28,377 nt of DNA from JAXMBX01 sp046349635 (GCA_046349635.1 JAXMBX010000060.1:1-28377); one strand, 5' to 3'; shown: positions 8,662-17,694, counted from the stretch's first letter. The notes: a model not told the origin generated them from the sequence alone. Numbers and translations: made by a program.

Positions 8662-11544
8662 TCATTTTCCATTTCGCTGCAGGTAATTGGTTAATTCCCG
8701 CTGCAATTCGGTGACCTTCGTGGAAAGTGCGTCGATAAGGGGGAGAATCCCCTCCCAGTTGGCAGTCTTCCCCCGGAGTTCGACTTGGGCCGCCAATTCA
8801 GAAACCGGCTCTGCCCCAAACATCCGCAGCGAGCCACGCAGGGTATGGGCGGTCCGGCGGACGAGTTCCGCCTGTTCCGATTCCGCGGACTCTTTCAGAA
8901 TTTCAATCTGTTCCCCGATCTCGTGGATTCCCGCCTCCACCAGTTCCCGCATCAGGGATTCGTCCCCCCCGGCGGCGTTGCGCAGTTCCTCCCACCGGAC
9001 CGATCCCGTTCCCGAAGAACCCGTTTCCTGCGCAACTTTGACGGACGTTTTTTCTTCTTTCTGGTGCGGAGCAAGGAAGGTTTCCAGCAACTGTCGCAAT
9101 TCCTCGGCGCGAATGGGCTTGGAGAGATAGCCGTCCATCCCCGCCGCGAGACAGGTTTCCCGGTCCCCCTTCAGGGCATGGGCCGTGAGGGCGATGATTG
9201 GAATCCGTTTTCCGGACCCCGATTCAATCTCCCGGATCCGCTGGGTCGCCTCCAGGCCTCCCATCACCGGCATCTGCAAATCCATCAGGATCAGGTCAAA
9301 GGATTCACTTTGCCATTTGTTGATGGCGTCCCGGCCGTTTCCGACGATCTCCAGCGTGTGTCCCCACTTTTCCAACAGCCCGCGGGCGAGCTTCTGATTG
9401 ATGACGCTATCCTCGGCCAGCAGGATATGGCCCGTGATAACGGGGGCATGCGCAGAACCATCGGCCCCCTGTTCCGGTTCGATAATCTCCCCTTCGCCGA
9501 TCCCCGCCACCACCGCGTCAAACAGTTCCGACTGTTTAACCGGTTTCAGCAGCCAGCGGGAAATCTCCAGCGCCTTGCAGCGAGTGTGAAAATCCGACTG
9601 GACACCCGACGTGAGCAGGATCGTCGGCAAGTCCGCGAGGTCGGGATCTTGGCGCACCCTCTGCACGAGATCGAGTCCGTCCCATTCCGGCATGTTCAGG
9701 TCCGTCACGAGCAGTTCGAAGGGACGTCCCGCGGCAAATTCCCGCTGCATGACCTCCAAAGCCTCGCGACCGCTTTGCACGACGTGCGGGAGCAACCCCC
9801 AACTGAAAAAGATCTCCTGCATTATCTTGCAATTGGTCGGATTGTCATCCACAACCAGCACTCGGCGGTCCGAAAGATTGTGGACCCCCTGTTGTGTGGT
9901 ATCGGAGGTTTCTTCTCCCAGTTCCAGCCGGCACGTGAAGCGGAATGTGCTTCCGGCTCCGAGTTCACTCGTCGCCTGCAGGCTTCCGTGCATCAGTTCC
10001 GCCAGCCGGGTGGAAATGCTCAGCCCCAGGCCGGTTCCACCAAAACGGCGGGTGGTCGACGAGTCTGCCTGCTCGAACGGTGCAAAGATCAGGTCCAGTT
10101 TCTCCGGCGAGATCCCGATGCCGGTATCCGTCACGGAGAACAGCAGCAATGCCTCCTTCGCGTCCTTTTCCAGGCACGCGACACGGACCACCACTTCTCC
10201 CTGATCGGTGAATTTAATCGCGTTCCCGACCAGGTTGATGAGCACCTGCCGCACGCGCCCCGCATCTCCGACCAGATGCTGCGGCACATCCAGGGGAATA
10301 TGGCACACCAGCTCCAGCCCCTTGCGATGCGCCCGAATCGCAAGCGACCGGACCGCATCTTCAATGCATCCCCGCAGATAGAAAGGTTCCGGATACAGGT
10401 CGAGTTTGCCCGCTTCGATCTTGGAGAAATCCAGGACGTCGTTGATGATCCCCAGCAGCGATTCCCCGGACTCGTGGACCAGCCGCAGATATTCCCGCTG
10501 TCCCTCCGAGAGTGGGGTATCCAGAACCAGTTCCGTCATCCCAAGGATGGCATTTAACGGAGTCCGGATCTCGTGACTCATATTCGCCAGGAAAGCACTC
10601 TTGGCCTGGTTCGCGAATTCCGCCTCCTCTTTCGCCGCCCGCAGCGCGATCTCCGCCTGCTCCCGTTGCGACTCGGCCAGGTGCCGCTCCGTCACGTCCC
10701 AGAAGACCGCCTGAATTTCAGTGATCTTCCCCTGGCCGTTCCGGACGGGGGATTTGCGGACTTCGTAATAGCGGGTGTCGTCTCCCCGTTTGTTTTCTTC
10801 CACGGCCGTAAAGACTTCGCCCGTCTCGGCGACGTGAATCTCGTCATTCCGATATTTCTGCGCGTACTCCGGAGGGTGAAAATCGAAATTCGTTTTCCCC
10901 AGGATTTCCTCACGCGCCAAGCCCATCAACTGGCAGTAATTGTTGTTGACGTAGGTGATCCGCCCGTCCAGGCCGATGCGGGTGACATAGATCGGCAGGT
11001 TATCCACAAGGGAGTGATACAGCGCCTCAGAGTCCCGCAGCGCCGTGTTCGCGAGCGCGCGTTCCGTCACTTCGTGCTGCAGGCGGCGGTTGGAGTCGGA
11101 CAGGTCGGTCTCCGCCTGCACGCGGCGGGTCACATCCCAATACATCCCCTGCACGCCGACGATTTCTCCCGACGAATTTCTGACCGGAGATTTCAACACC
11201 TCGATGTACCGGGGGGTCGTTTCCCCATCAAAGATCTGCCGTTCGACCGATTCGAAGGTCTCCCCCGTCGTGATCACCCGCCGATCCGTCTCCTGGATCT
11301 TGCCGGCCAGTGTGGGGGGCAGAAAATCGCTATCCCGTTTGCCCACGAGCTTGTCGAGGGGCAGTTTCAACAGGGAGCAGAACCGCTGATTGGCGAAAAG
11401 ATAGCGTCCCTCGCGATCTTTGCAGAAGACGATCAGCGGGAGGCTCTGCAGGAGCGAGAGATACAAATCGCCATGCACGCCCCCGTTGCCCGCGGGGGAG
11501 TTGGAAGGATCCGAGTTGTTTCTCTCGGGAGAGGACGCGGCCAT
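8662..11544 (-). CDS. Hybrid sensor histidine kinase: PAS-PAS-HisKA-HATPase-REC-REC-HPt
   Basis: The 960-aa protein has PAS domains at about 30-145 and 170-290, then a linker helix. The HisKA motif 'NMSHEIRTPLN' (H324) and the HATPase boxes ('NLVGNAIKF', 'DTGIGIS', 'FGGTGLGLSI', 435-540) follow. Receiver 1 is at about 560-680 (D615 in 'LLVTDLNMPEWDG'), receiver 2 at about 705-825 (D755 in 'LILMDLQMPVMGG'), and a C-terminal HPt at about 865-945 (H900 in 'RRTAHTLRGSL'). All phosphotransfer residues are present, so the protein can run a complete internal relay (BarA/ArcB-like order). No transmembrane segment is seen, which suggests a soluble sensor. AGGAG lies 11 nt before the ATG. The downstream receiver/ATPase is the obvious candidate acceptor from the HPt. 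The signal is unknown. Confidence 0.93.
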   Translation of the reverse strand: MAASSPERNNSDPSNSPAGNGGVHGDLYLSLLQSLPLIVFCKDREGRYLFANQRFCSLLKLPLDKLVGKRDSDFLPPTLAGKIQETDRRVITTGETFESVERQIFDGETTPRYIEVLKSPVRNSSGEIVGVQGMYWDVTRRVQAETDLSDSNRRLQHEVTERALANTALRDSEALYHSLVDNLPIYVTRIGLDGRITYVNNNYCQLMGLAREEILGKTNFDFHPPEYAQKYRNDEIHVAETGEVFTAVEENKRGDDTRYYEVRKSPVRNGQGKITEIQAVFWDVTERHLAESQREQAEIALRAAKEEAEFANQAKSAFLANMSHEIRTPLNAILGMTELVLDTPLSEGQREYLRLVHESGESLLGIINDVLDFSKIEAGKLDLYPEPFYLRGCIEDAVRSLAIRAHRKGLELVCHIPLDVPQHLVGDAGRVRQVLINLVGNAIKFTDQGEVVVRVACLEKDAKEALLLFSVTDTGIGISPEKLDLIFAPFEQADSSTTRRFGGTGLGLSISTRLAELMHGSLQATSELGAGSTFRFTCRLELGEETSDTTQQGVHNLSDRRVLVVDDNPTNCKIMQEIFFSWGLLPHVVQSGREALEVMQREFAAGRPFELLVTDLNMPEWDGLDLVQRVRQDPDLADLPTILLTSGVQSDFHTRCKALEISRWLLKPVKQSELFDAVVAGIGEGEIIEPEQGADGSAHAPVITGHILLAEDSVINQKLARGLLEKWGHTLEIVGNGRDAINKWQSESFDLILMDLQMPVMGGLEATQRIREIESGSGKRIPIIALTAHALKGDRETCLAAGMDGYLSKPIRAEELRQLLETFLAPHQKEEKTSVKVAQETGSSGTGSVRWEELRNAAGGDESLMRELVEAGIHEIGEQIEILKESAESEQAELVRRTAHTLRGSLRMFGAEPVSELAAQVELRGKTANWEGILPLIDALSTKVTELQRELTNYLQRNGK

Positions 11545-11780
11545 GAAACGACGAACTCCTGTGCAGACAATCGCGGCATCGAACGCGACGCTCCCACAAT
11601 GAGTGTCTGGACGCCAAATTCAACCGCTGAGAATGAACTCCGCCGTTCTCGCGCGGTGATTTGCGAAAGCCTCCCTGCTCCGATGTTCAGAGTATCCAAA
11701 TCGAGAGAGAGCTTCAATGTCTCTCTTCAGCGAATACATTAGCAGCATTAATACCGACAGGTTTCCGACCGAACGGTCGA

Positions 11781-12483
11781 TCAGGCGAGAAAGCGTACCG
11801 ATCCCGTTTTCAGATCGTAGATCGCCCCCAGAAGCATGGCCTCACCACGCTCTACCGCTTCTTTGGCTGCGGGGATTGAGGAGCAGCTGCCGCATCGAAT
11901 AGCGGACGTTGGCTTCCACTGCGGCACTCACGGCCTGTTCGGACGACACGGTCTCAGACACGGGAGGCAGGCCGGGTGAAATCAGTTTGACCAGGGCTTT
12001 AATCGCAGGCGCTTTTTCAGTGGGCTTCTTTCGTTCCGCCAATGCAGCCGTCACCGCGCCGCAGCTTTCGTGTCCCATGACCACGAATAATTTGTTATGC
12101 AGATGCTCGAATGCATACGCGATCGAGCCGACAATATCGGGAGCGATCACATTCCCCGCCACGCGGATGACAAACAGTTCGCCGAACCCCTGATCAAAGA
12201 CCAGTTCGATGGGAACGCGGGAATCGCTGCAACCCAGAATCGTCGCAAATGGGGCCTGCGTGGCCACGAGGTGCTTCCGCCAGTCCGCGCTCTCATGCGC
12301 ATGCAAGGTCTTTCCGGTAACGAACCGCTGGTTTCCTTCTTTCAGCCGTCGCAGGGCTTCTTCCGCGGACTGAACAGGGGAGGCATCCTTTTGAGATTCC
12401 TCTCCCGGAGATTCCGCAGTGAAACAGAGGGTCAAGGCCGCGGTCCCGGTCATCATCGTACGGCGTGAGATGGGTTCAGACAC
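11781..12483 (-). CDS. Exported beta-carbonic anhydrase, frameshifted at the C-terminus
   Basis: The zinc ligands of beta-class carbonic anhydrases are intact: C85 and D87 with R89 in 'GCSDSRVP', and H138 and C141 in 'GHESCGA'. The enzyme interconverts CO2 and bicarbonate. The N-terminus 'SEPISRRTMMTGTAALTL' resembles a Tat signal (SRR plus hydrophobic stretch), implying export. The strict frame ends at 11842 with a foreign tail ('NPRSQRSGRAW'). Dropping one C from the four-C run (minus strand, 11874-11871) restores 'NPAAKEAVERGEAMLLGAIY' and then 'DLKTGSVRFLA', ending at TGA 11783-11781, the usual family C-terminus. The start is GTG 12483, with GGAG and AGGAG upstream. It lies 26 nt after the kinase stop on the same strand, so it may be the third gene of the sigma/kinase operon. 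Confidence 0.88.
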
Positions 12484-12509
12484 GGCTCCGCTCTCCTCGC
12501 TTCAGGATG

Positions 12510-14711
12510 TCATTGAATCTTCCAGATCCGCACCGCACCATCCCGCCCTCCGGACGCGAGCAGCGTTCCATCCCGATTGAAGGCAATCGTGTGAATGGCC
12601 ACTTTGTGTCCCAGGTACGTGGCGAGCAAGTTATGGGTGTCGATATCCCAGATCTTGACGGAGCCGTCGTTGGCTCCCGTCGCCAGTTTCTTCCCATCCG
12701 GAGAAAACGCAGCCCCCCACACATCCACGGGATGTGCTTCCCAGGAGGTCACCAGTTTTCCATCCGCCATATTCCAGATTCGGACCATGTGGTCCCAGCC
12801 GGACGAAGCCAGACGCGTTCCATCCTTGCTGAACGAGACGGAATACACCGGCCCCTTGTGACCTTCGAGGGTGAATTTGGACGTGAGCGTCTGGGCATTC
12901 CAGATCCGGATGATGCCGTCGCTACCGGCCGTGGCGAGAATGTCATTGTCCGGCGATAAAGCCATCGAGTAAATCGCGCCCGCTTGTTGTGCCTCGCGGA
13001 CCGGCTTATCGGACTCGACGGACCAGACACGCAGATTTCCGTCCCGGTCCCCGGCATACACCGTCTTGTCATCCGGAGAAAAAACCACGCTCCGCACCGC
13101 ATTGGTGTGCTTATAAGTTCGAATGGGCTCCGGCTTCGTCAGATCCCACAGCTTGATTGAGTTGTCATCGCTGGCGGTCGCCAGCAACTTCCCGGTATGT
13201 GAGAACAAAGACGCCCACACTCCGCTCCGATGCGCCTGGAAGATCGACTTCACACTTTGCTTGTTGAGATCCCAGATCCCGACTTTGCCATTTTCAATCG
13301 CCATCGCGATGGTATCGCTGGAGGGGTTGAACGAGACCGACCAGATCGAGCCGGTGTCGCCGCTCAGGACCGCCACGGGCTCAGCCGAGGAAACCGCTTT
13401 TTCAGCTTGCGGAGTTCCACGCGCGAAAAACGCTCCCACCGCTAAGCCGACCGCCAGGAATGTCCCGCCGATTGCGATCGCGATGCGGCGATTCCGCACC
13501 GCCCGCTTCTGTTCTTCGATCTGGCAGACCACGGGAACTTCTTCCGAGGTGGTCTTCATCAATGCCCATTCGAAGTCCATCAACTCCGCCAACTGCGCGG
13601 CGGACTGCAGGCGATCCTCGGGCTTCTTCGCGAGCAGCTTGTCGACGGTTTCCGCGAACCACTTCGGGATCTGGGGATTCAGTTCCCGCAACGGACGATG
13701 CTTCGCATCGACGATCTGTTTCAGAATGGCAAGGGCCGAGTTTCCGGTAAAGGGAGGCTGCCCGGTGCACATCTCATACAGAATCGCTCCCAGGCTGAAG
13801 AGGTCGGAACGGTGATCCGCCTGTTCCCCCATCGCCTGCTCGGGAGCCATGTAGAGAGGGGTGCCGGTCACTGCACCGGTCCGCGTCAGCTTCACATCCT
13901 CCGCAGCCCGGGCCAGGCCGAAGTCGGTCAACTTCACCCGGTCATGCGGCGGTTCGAGGAGAATGTTTCCAGGCTTGATGTCCCGATGAATCAGCCCCTG
14001 GGCATGCGCGGCAGCCAGACCATGCGCCGCCTGCATCGTAATCCGGACGATTTCCCGGAACGGAAGTTTTTCCTCACTCAGCAAACGTTGTTCGAGCGAT
14101 TCTCCCGTGATGAGCTGCATCACCAGATACGGGATCCCGTTGTCGCCCCCCGCTCGTTCCACCTGATGGACTGCGACGACGTTCTCGTGTGTGATTGACG
14201 CCGCGGCACGGGCTTCACGGCAGAACCGCTGGCGGGCCGTTTCATCTCCCACCAGTTCCGGGTCCAGCACCTTCAGCGCAACGCTCCGTTGCAGCTTCGT
14301 GTCAAACGCTTCGAAGACAACCCCCATCCCTCCTCGTCCCAGGACTCTCATCACGTCGAAATGTGACAATCGGCCGAGATACGCAGGGTCAGTCGCAGGC
14401 TGGAGGAAATCGAGGGACAATTCGCGCAGCCGCTTCAAGGGAGACTGCGGAACCATCGTCTGTTGCGCATCGATGTCGAGCTCTTTCAGCGCGGGCCAGT
14501 AGGCCGACGCCGCAACCGGTTCCGACTCTCCCAGATGCTGAATGACATCCGAAAGATTCGACCCTTCGACCGCCAACGCTTCAATCTTCGCCTGGCAGCA
14601 TTCGCAGGAGTCCATGTGCGCGGTGCATTCCTGCTGCCGCTCCGCCGAAAGTGAACCATCGATCAAATGTCGCAAATCGTCCACGGGGGGACAGGGTATT
14701 TGTGTTTTCAT
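12510..14711 (-). CDS. Ser/Thr protein kinase with N-terminal zinc finger and C-terminal seven-bladed WD40 propeller
   Basis: The 733-aa protein starts with a short anti-sigma-like zinc-binding segment: H32-x3-C36-x2-C39 in 'HMDSCECC'. The kinase domain is at about 118-380: glycine loop 'GRGGMGVVFEA', K147 in 'VALKVL', catalytic 'HRDIKPGN' (242-249), DFG at 263-265, and 'GTPLYMAPEQ' as the activation segment. One transmembrane helix follows ('IAIAIGGTFLAVGLAVGAFF', about 405-428). Seven WD40 repeats (about 440-733, ending IWDL, LWDL, VWSV, IWNA, IWNM, IWDI, IWKI) complete a beta-propeller, probably on the other side of the membrane. The start ATG directly follows the sigma-factor stop (TAAATG). 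The Hx3Cx2C pattern is that of zinc anti-sigma domains, suggesting the kinase binds or controls the adjacent sigma factor. Confidence 0.93.
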   Translation of the reverse strand: MKTQIPCPPVDDLRHLIDGSLSAERQQECTAHMDSCECCQAKIEALAVEGSNLSDVIQHLGESEPVAASAYWPALKELDIDAQQTMVPQSPLKRLRELSLDFLQPATDPAYLGRLSHFDVMRVLGRGGMGVVFEAFDTKLQRSVALKVLDPELVGDETARQRFCREARAAASITHENVVAVHQVERAGGDNGIPYLVMQLITGESLEQRLLSEEKLPFREIVRITMQAAHGLAAAHAQGLIHRDIKPGNILLEPPHDRVKLTDFGLARAAEDVKLTRTGAVTGTPLYMAPEQAMGEQADHRSDLFSLGAILYEMCTGQPPFTGNSALAILKQIVDAKHRPLRELNPQIPKWFAETVDKLLAKKPEDRLQSAAQLAELMDFEWALMKTTSEEVPVVCQIEEQKRAVRNRRIAIAIGGTFLAVGLAVGAFFARGTPQAEKAVSSAEPVAVLSGDTGSIWSVSFNPSSDTIAMAIENGKVGIWDLNKQSVKSIFQAHRSGVWASLFSHTGKLLATASDDNSIKLWDLTKPEPIRTYKHTNAVRSVVFSPDDKTVYAGDRDGNLRVWSVESDKPVREAQQAGAIYSMALSPDNDILATAGSDGIIRIWNAQTLTSKFTLEGHKGPVYSVSFSKDGTRLASSGWDHMVRIWNMADGKLVTSWEAHPVDVWGAAFSPDGKKLATGANDGSVKIWDIDTHNLLATYLGHKVAIHTIAFNRDGTLLASGGRDGAVRIWKIQ

Positions 14712-15320
14712 TTATTCATCCTCCTGCCGCCGCAGAGTTTCGACCTCTTGCTTCAGGCGTGCGAGGACACGACTTTTGGCGACGTAAACCGCACCCGAGG
14801 AAAGGCCGGTCTGTTTCGAAGCTTCCGCGGTCGATGCCCCCTCCACGGCGGTCAACCAGAACGCCTGCCAGGTATTGGCCTGGAACTCGGACTTGATCCG
14901 TTCCATCGCCATCGCGGCCACTCTCCGCTGATATTCCACTTCCCACAGATCCGCACCGTCGTTCCCCTCCGGATGCGTGTCGAGCATCTGGTTGGTGGCG
15001 GTGTCTCCCGATCCTTGAGGCCGAATCCGGCGCGCGGAAAGAAAGTTGTAGACCTTGTTGCGGGTCATGGTGAACAGCCACCCCCGAAACGATCCCTGCC
15101 GCGGATCGTAGTCCAGCCGTCCGATGGAAGTCGACACCGAACGCATCACTTCCTGCATCAAATCGGCGGCGTCGGCGTCCTGGAGACCCCTCTTCCGGGC
15201 GAATCCATATACGATCGGTCCGTAGAGAGTCAGAAACTGCTGCCACGCCCCATAATTCCCTCCGTCGCGAAGTTGCACGAGGAGGCTGGCTCGAGTCAGG
15301 GGCGAATCGTCTACGGACAT
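14712..15320 (-). CDS. ECF-family RNA polymerase sigma factor
   Basis: From ATG 15320 ('MSVDDSPLTRASLLVQL') the protein has 202 aa. Region 2 is at about 20-85: 'ADAADLMQEVMRSV' and 'FRGWLFTMTRNKVYNFL', the promoter -10 binding and core-binding part. Region 4 is at about 140-195, with helix-turn-helix 'STAEASKQTGLSSGAVYVAK'. An upstream GTG (15374) would add 18 residues but lacks family support. The stop TAA is immediately followed by the kinase ATG, so the two are translationally coupled. ECF factors paired with Ser/Thr kinases are a recognised planctomycete arrangement. The regulon is unknown. A short inverted repeat at 15483-15498 upstream could be an operator, but this is unproven. Confidence 0.9.
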   Translation of the reverse strand: MSVDDSPLTRASLLVQLRDGGNYGAWQQFLTLYGPIVYGFARKRGLQDADAADLMQEVMRSVSTSIGRLDYDPRQGSFRGWLFTMTRNKVYNFLSARRIRPQGSGDTATNQMLDTHPEGNDGADLWEVEYQRRVAAMAMERIKSEFQANTWQAFWLTAVEGASTAEASKQTGLSSGAVYVAKSRVLARLKQEVETLRRQEDE

Positions 15321-16095
15321 AGTGGATTTTTCGCAGGGCCGACACATCCTCAGTCCAGAAGAGCGCGCTCCCACCGGGCAGTGTCATTGCTCGCAATAAT
15401 ACTCCCTGACCGGCCTCTGGACCAGTCACTCCCCCGGACGATGATTGAACTTCGCAGCTTAACATGGTGTGAAATCCCGACTAGGGATCAAAATCCCTTG
15501 ATAACTGTTATTCCTCGAGTTGCGCCACGGTTCGCGGACCCTCAGCCGGGGGGGGCAACCGGAATTTGCATTCCCGTCCCCAGGCCGTCACCGGGTTTGA
15601 CCACCGGCTTTTCATTTCCCCCAATCCCTTCCTGGCGATCTATGATCTCATGGCTTTGATCCGCGCAATCATTTTGTTCGTTCTGTTCCATTGAGTCTGA
15701 TGGTCCCAGCCTGCGAACCGCATTCTCAAGTTGCCGTTGAAATCGAACGCGATTGAGCACCCGGGAACCGATTCGCGGCGGGAAAGATCTTGTATGGCTG
15801 ACACAAGTCGTCTGCTGCGAAAAAACAGAAACTCTATTGGAGATACCCCCGATGGCCGGGAACCTTACAGAAAAGATCGTCGCCTCCCTGAACAAGAGGT
15901 AATGAACCCCTGTCGAAGAGGTAATGACCCTGACCGGGTAAAAAAATCCGATTTGGTGTAAGACCGGGAATTGAACGCGGTATTCCCAGATGACAGGCCG
16001 CAACATCAGCCTGTCGGGCGACACACCAGACGATTTCGACGTTGTTCGTGGATTTCCGTCGGCCACACGCCAAGCCGTAGATGGATAAGGAGTTT
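15321..16095. other. Intergenic gap of about 775 bp with short repeats
   Basis: No protein here is convincing. The longest frame is on the minus strand (15542-16066); it lacks a Shine-Dalgarno, has an atypical composition, and only its last 50 codons look protein-like. The region holds a 6-bp inverted repeat AGGGAT-CAAA-ATCCCT (15483-15498), a direct repeat AAGAGGTAATGA at 15894 and 15916 (22-bp period), and a 7-bp hairpin GACAGGC/GCCTGTC (15992-16015) upstream of the CMD gene. It should contain divergent promoters for the sigma operon and the CMD gene. Confidence 0.5.
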
Positions 16096-16098
16096 ATG

Positions 16099-16701
16099 AT
16101 GACCGCCCGCCTGCTCCCCGTTGACCCCGCCACTGTTCAAGGACAAACCAAAGAACTCTTCGCCACCATTAAGGGTAAATTCGGCAAGGTGCCGAACATG
16201 ATGAAAACCATGGCCCACTCCCCGGCATTATTGGCCGGTTATCTTTCCTTCAGTGCCAATCTGGCCCAGGGCGAGCTGTCTCCGAAGCATCGTGAACAGA
16301 TTGCACTGTTCGTGAGTCAGTCGAATCGCTGCGAGTACTGCGTCTCGGCCCACTCACTGACCGGTAAACTGGCGGGTCTGACCCCGGATGAAATCGTCGC
16401 CGCAAGACGGGGTGAGTCGAACGACACCAAAGGACAAGCGGTTCTGGATCTGGCTCGTGGTCTCGTGAATTTCCAGGGGGACGTTTCCGATCAACATCTG
16501 GCCGACGCTCGTGAAGCGGGATTGTCGGACGCCGAAATCGCGGAAGTCGCAGGACACGTCGCCTTGAACACGCTCACGAATTACTTCAATCAGATGGCGC
16601 AGACGGAAGTGGATTTCCCAAAAGTTTCGATCACACTCCCCCGTCGGGACCATCATCACAGCCACGAAGATTCCGATTTTACCTCCCTGAGCCTGAGTTG
16701 A
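16099..16701 (+). CDS. Carboxymuconolactone decarboxylase/AhpD-like protein
   Basis: The 200-aa protein carries the CMD-family redox motif 'NRCEYCVSAHS' (C78-x2-C81-x3-H85) after the helix 'EQIALFVSQ', typical of peroxidase-related AhpD-like alkylhydroperoxidases. The family uses the Cys pair for thiol-dependent peroxide reduction. The closing segment 'AEVAGHVALNTLTNYFNQMAQTEVDFP' is characteristic of the AhpD-like subgroup often placed with oxidoreductases. The C-terminus is His-rich ('RRDHHHSHEDSD'), which is unusual. AAGGAG (16087-16092) lies 6 nt before ATG 16099; ATG 16096 and 16081 are in-frame alternatives but are too close to, or upstream of, the ribosome-binding site. The gene is about 165 nt before the SDR gene on the same strand, and the two may share an oxidative-stress role. 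Confidence 0.88.
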   Translation: MTARLLPVDPATVQGQTKELFATIKGKFGKVPNMMKTMAHSPALLAGYLSFSANLAQGELSPKHREQIALFVSQSNRCEYCVSAHSLTGKLAGLTPDEIVAARRGESNDTKGQAVLDLARGLVNFQGDVSDQHLADAREAGLSDAEIAEVAGHVALNTLTNYFNQMAQTEVDFPKVSITLPRRDHHHSHEDSDFTSLSLS

Positions 16702-16815
16702 ATTCTCCAGCAGGGGTTTGCAGCCCGAAACCGGATCGCAAATCCCTGCTATCATGCATGTGAGACTGGAAAGCCGCTCATCCCCAGTTTCAAAATCACG
16801 AATTTAAAAACAAAC

Positions 16816-16840
16816 GGTCCGCTCCCCAGGGAGTCGGACC
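16816..16840 (+). promoter_or_regulatory. Leader hairpin upstream of the SDR gene
   Basis: GGTCCG-CTCCC-CA-GGGAG-T-CGGACC folds into an 11-bp stem with one bulged base and a tiny loop. It lies about 13 nt before the AAGGAG of the SDR gene and lacks a T-run, so it looks like a 5' UTR stabiliser or regulatory element rather than a terminator. Confidence 0.5.
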
Positions 16841-16865
16841 TGCATGGGGCGACAAGGAGCCAATC

Positions 16866-17618
16866 ATGTCCAAAAAATTGTCCGGTAAGGTTGCAGTCGT
16901 CACGGGTGCCTCCAAAGGCATCGGTGCGGAGATTGCAAAACACCTCGCCGCCGCGGGTGCCGCCGTTGTCGTCAACTACTCCAGCAGCAAAGCAGGCGCC
17001 GACAAAGTCGTCTCCGAGATCCAGGCTGCCGAAGGGCAGGCCGTCGCCGTCCAGGCCAACCTCTCCAAAGCCGATGACGTCAAGAAACTCTTCGCCGAAG
17101 CGAAGAAGGCCTATGGCCACGTCGATATCCTGGTGAACAACGCCGGTATCTATGAATTCGCCCCGCTGGAAGAAATCACCGGCGAACACTTCCACAAGAC
17201 CTTCGATCTCAATGTTCTCGGCCTGCTGCTCGCCTCTCAGGAAGCCGCCAAAGCCTTCGGAACTTCCGGCGGAAGCATCATTAATATCAGCTCGGTCGTC
17301 TCGGAAATTGCACCACCCAATACGGCCGTCTATAGCGCCAGCAAAGCCGCCGTGGATGCCGTCACCAAATCCCTCGCCAAGGAACTGGGCTCCCGCAAGA
17401 TCCGTGTGAATACCATCAACCCCGGCATGATTGAAACCGAAGGGACTCATTCGACCGGCATCACGGAGAGCGATTTCCGCAAGCAGGTCGAATCCCAGAC
17501 CCCGCTCGGACGCATCGGCCAGCCGGACGATATTGCACCCGCAGCCGTCTTTCTTGCCTCGGATGATTCCAAGTGGATCACCGGCGAGCACTTCTTCATC
17601 TCCGGCGGAATGCGTTAG
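16866..17618 (+). CDS. Short-chain dehydrogenase/reductase (FabG/glucose-dehydrogenase-like)
   Basis: The 250-aa classical SDR has cofactor motif 'VTGASKGIG' (residues 12-20), 'LVNNAG', the catalytic S-Y-K set ('INISSVVSEI', 'YSASKAAVDAV') and the C-terminal 'ITGEHFFISGGMR'. The family performs NAD(P)H-dependent oxidoreduction of alcohols and ketones. The substrate cannot be told from sequence; annotations in this clade range from 3-oxoacyl-ACP reductase to glucose 1-dehydrogenase. 'VVNYSSSKAGAD' after beta-2 (no acidic residue at its end, Ser/Lys instead) suggests NADP(H) preference. The Shine-Dalgarno AAGGAG lies 7 nt before the ATG. A strong inverted repeat follows about 75 nt after the stop. 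Confidence 0.92.
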   Translation: MSKKLSGKVAVVTGASKGIGAEIAKHLAAAGAAVVVNYSSSKAGADKVVSEIQAAEGQAVAVQANLSKADDVKKLFAEAKKAYGHVDILVNNAGIYEFAPLEEITGEHFHKTFDLNVLGLLLASQEAAKAFGTSGGSIINISSVVSEIAPPNTAVYSASKAAVDAVTKSLAKELGSRKIRVNTINPGMIETEGTHSTGITESDFRKQVESQTPLGRIGQPDDIAPAAVFLASDDSKWITGEHFFISGGMR

Positions 17619-17694
17619 GCCGCCGCGGTCGCAATCTGCATGAAAATCCTCAGGCCCGCCTGAACCACGGGCACACTGTTTGCATCCTCCTGAC

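Noticed and set aside
8785..10557. 590-aa plus-strand open frame
   Set aside because: It is exactly antisense to the hybrid histidine kinase, whose domains and catalytic residues are unmistakable. The antisense product is Arg/Gln/Pro/His-rich without any motif.
15542..16066. 174-aa minus-strand open frame in the long gap
   Set aside because: No Shine-Dalgarno, no recognisable domain, and a composition that changes along its length. Kept only as a note in the gap entry.
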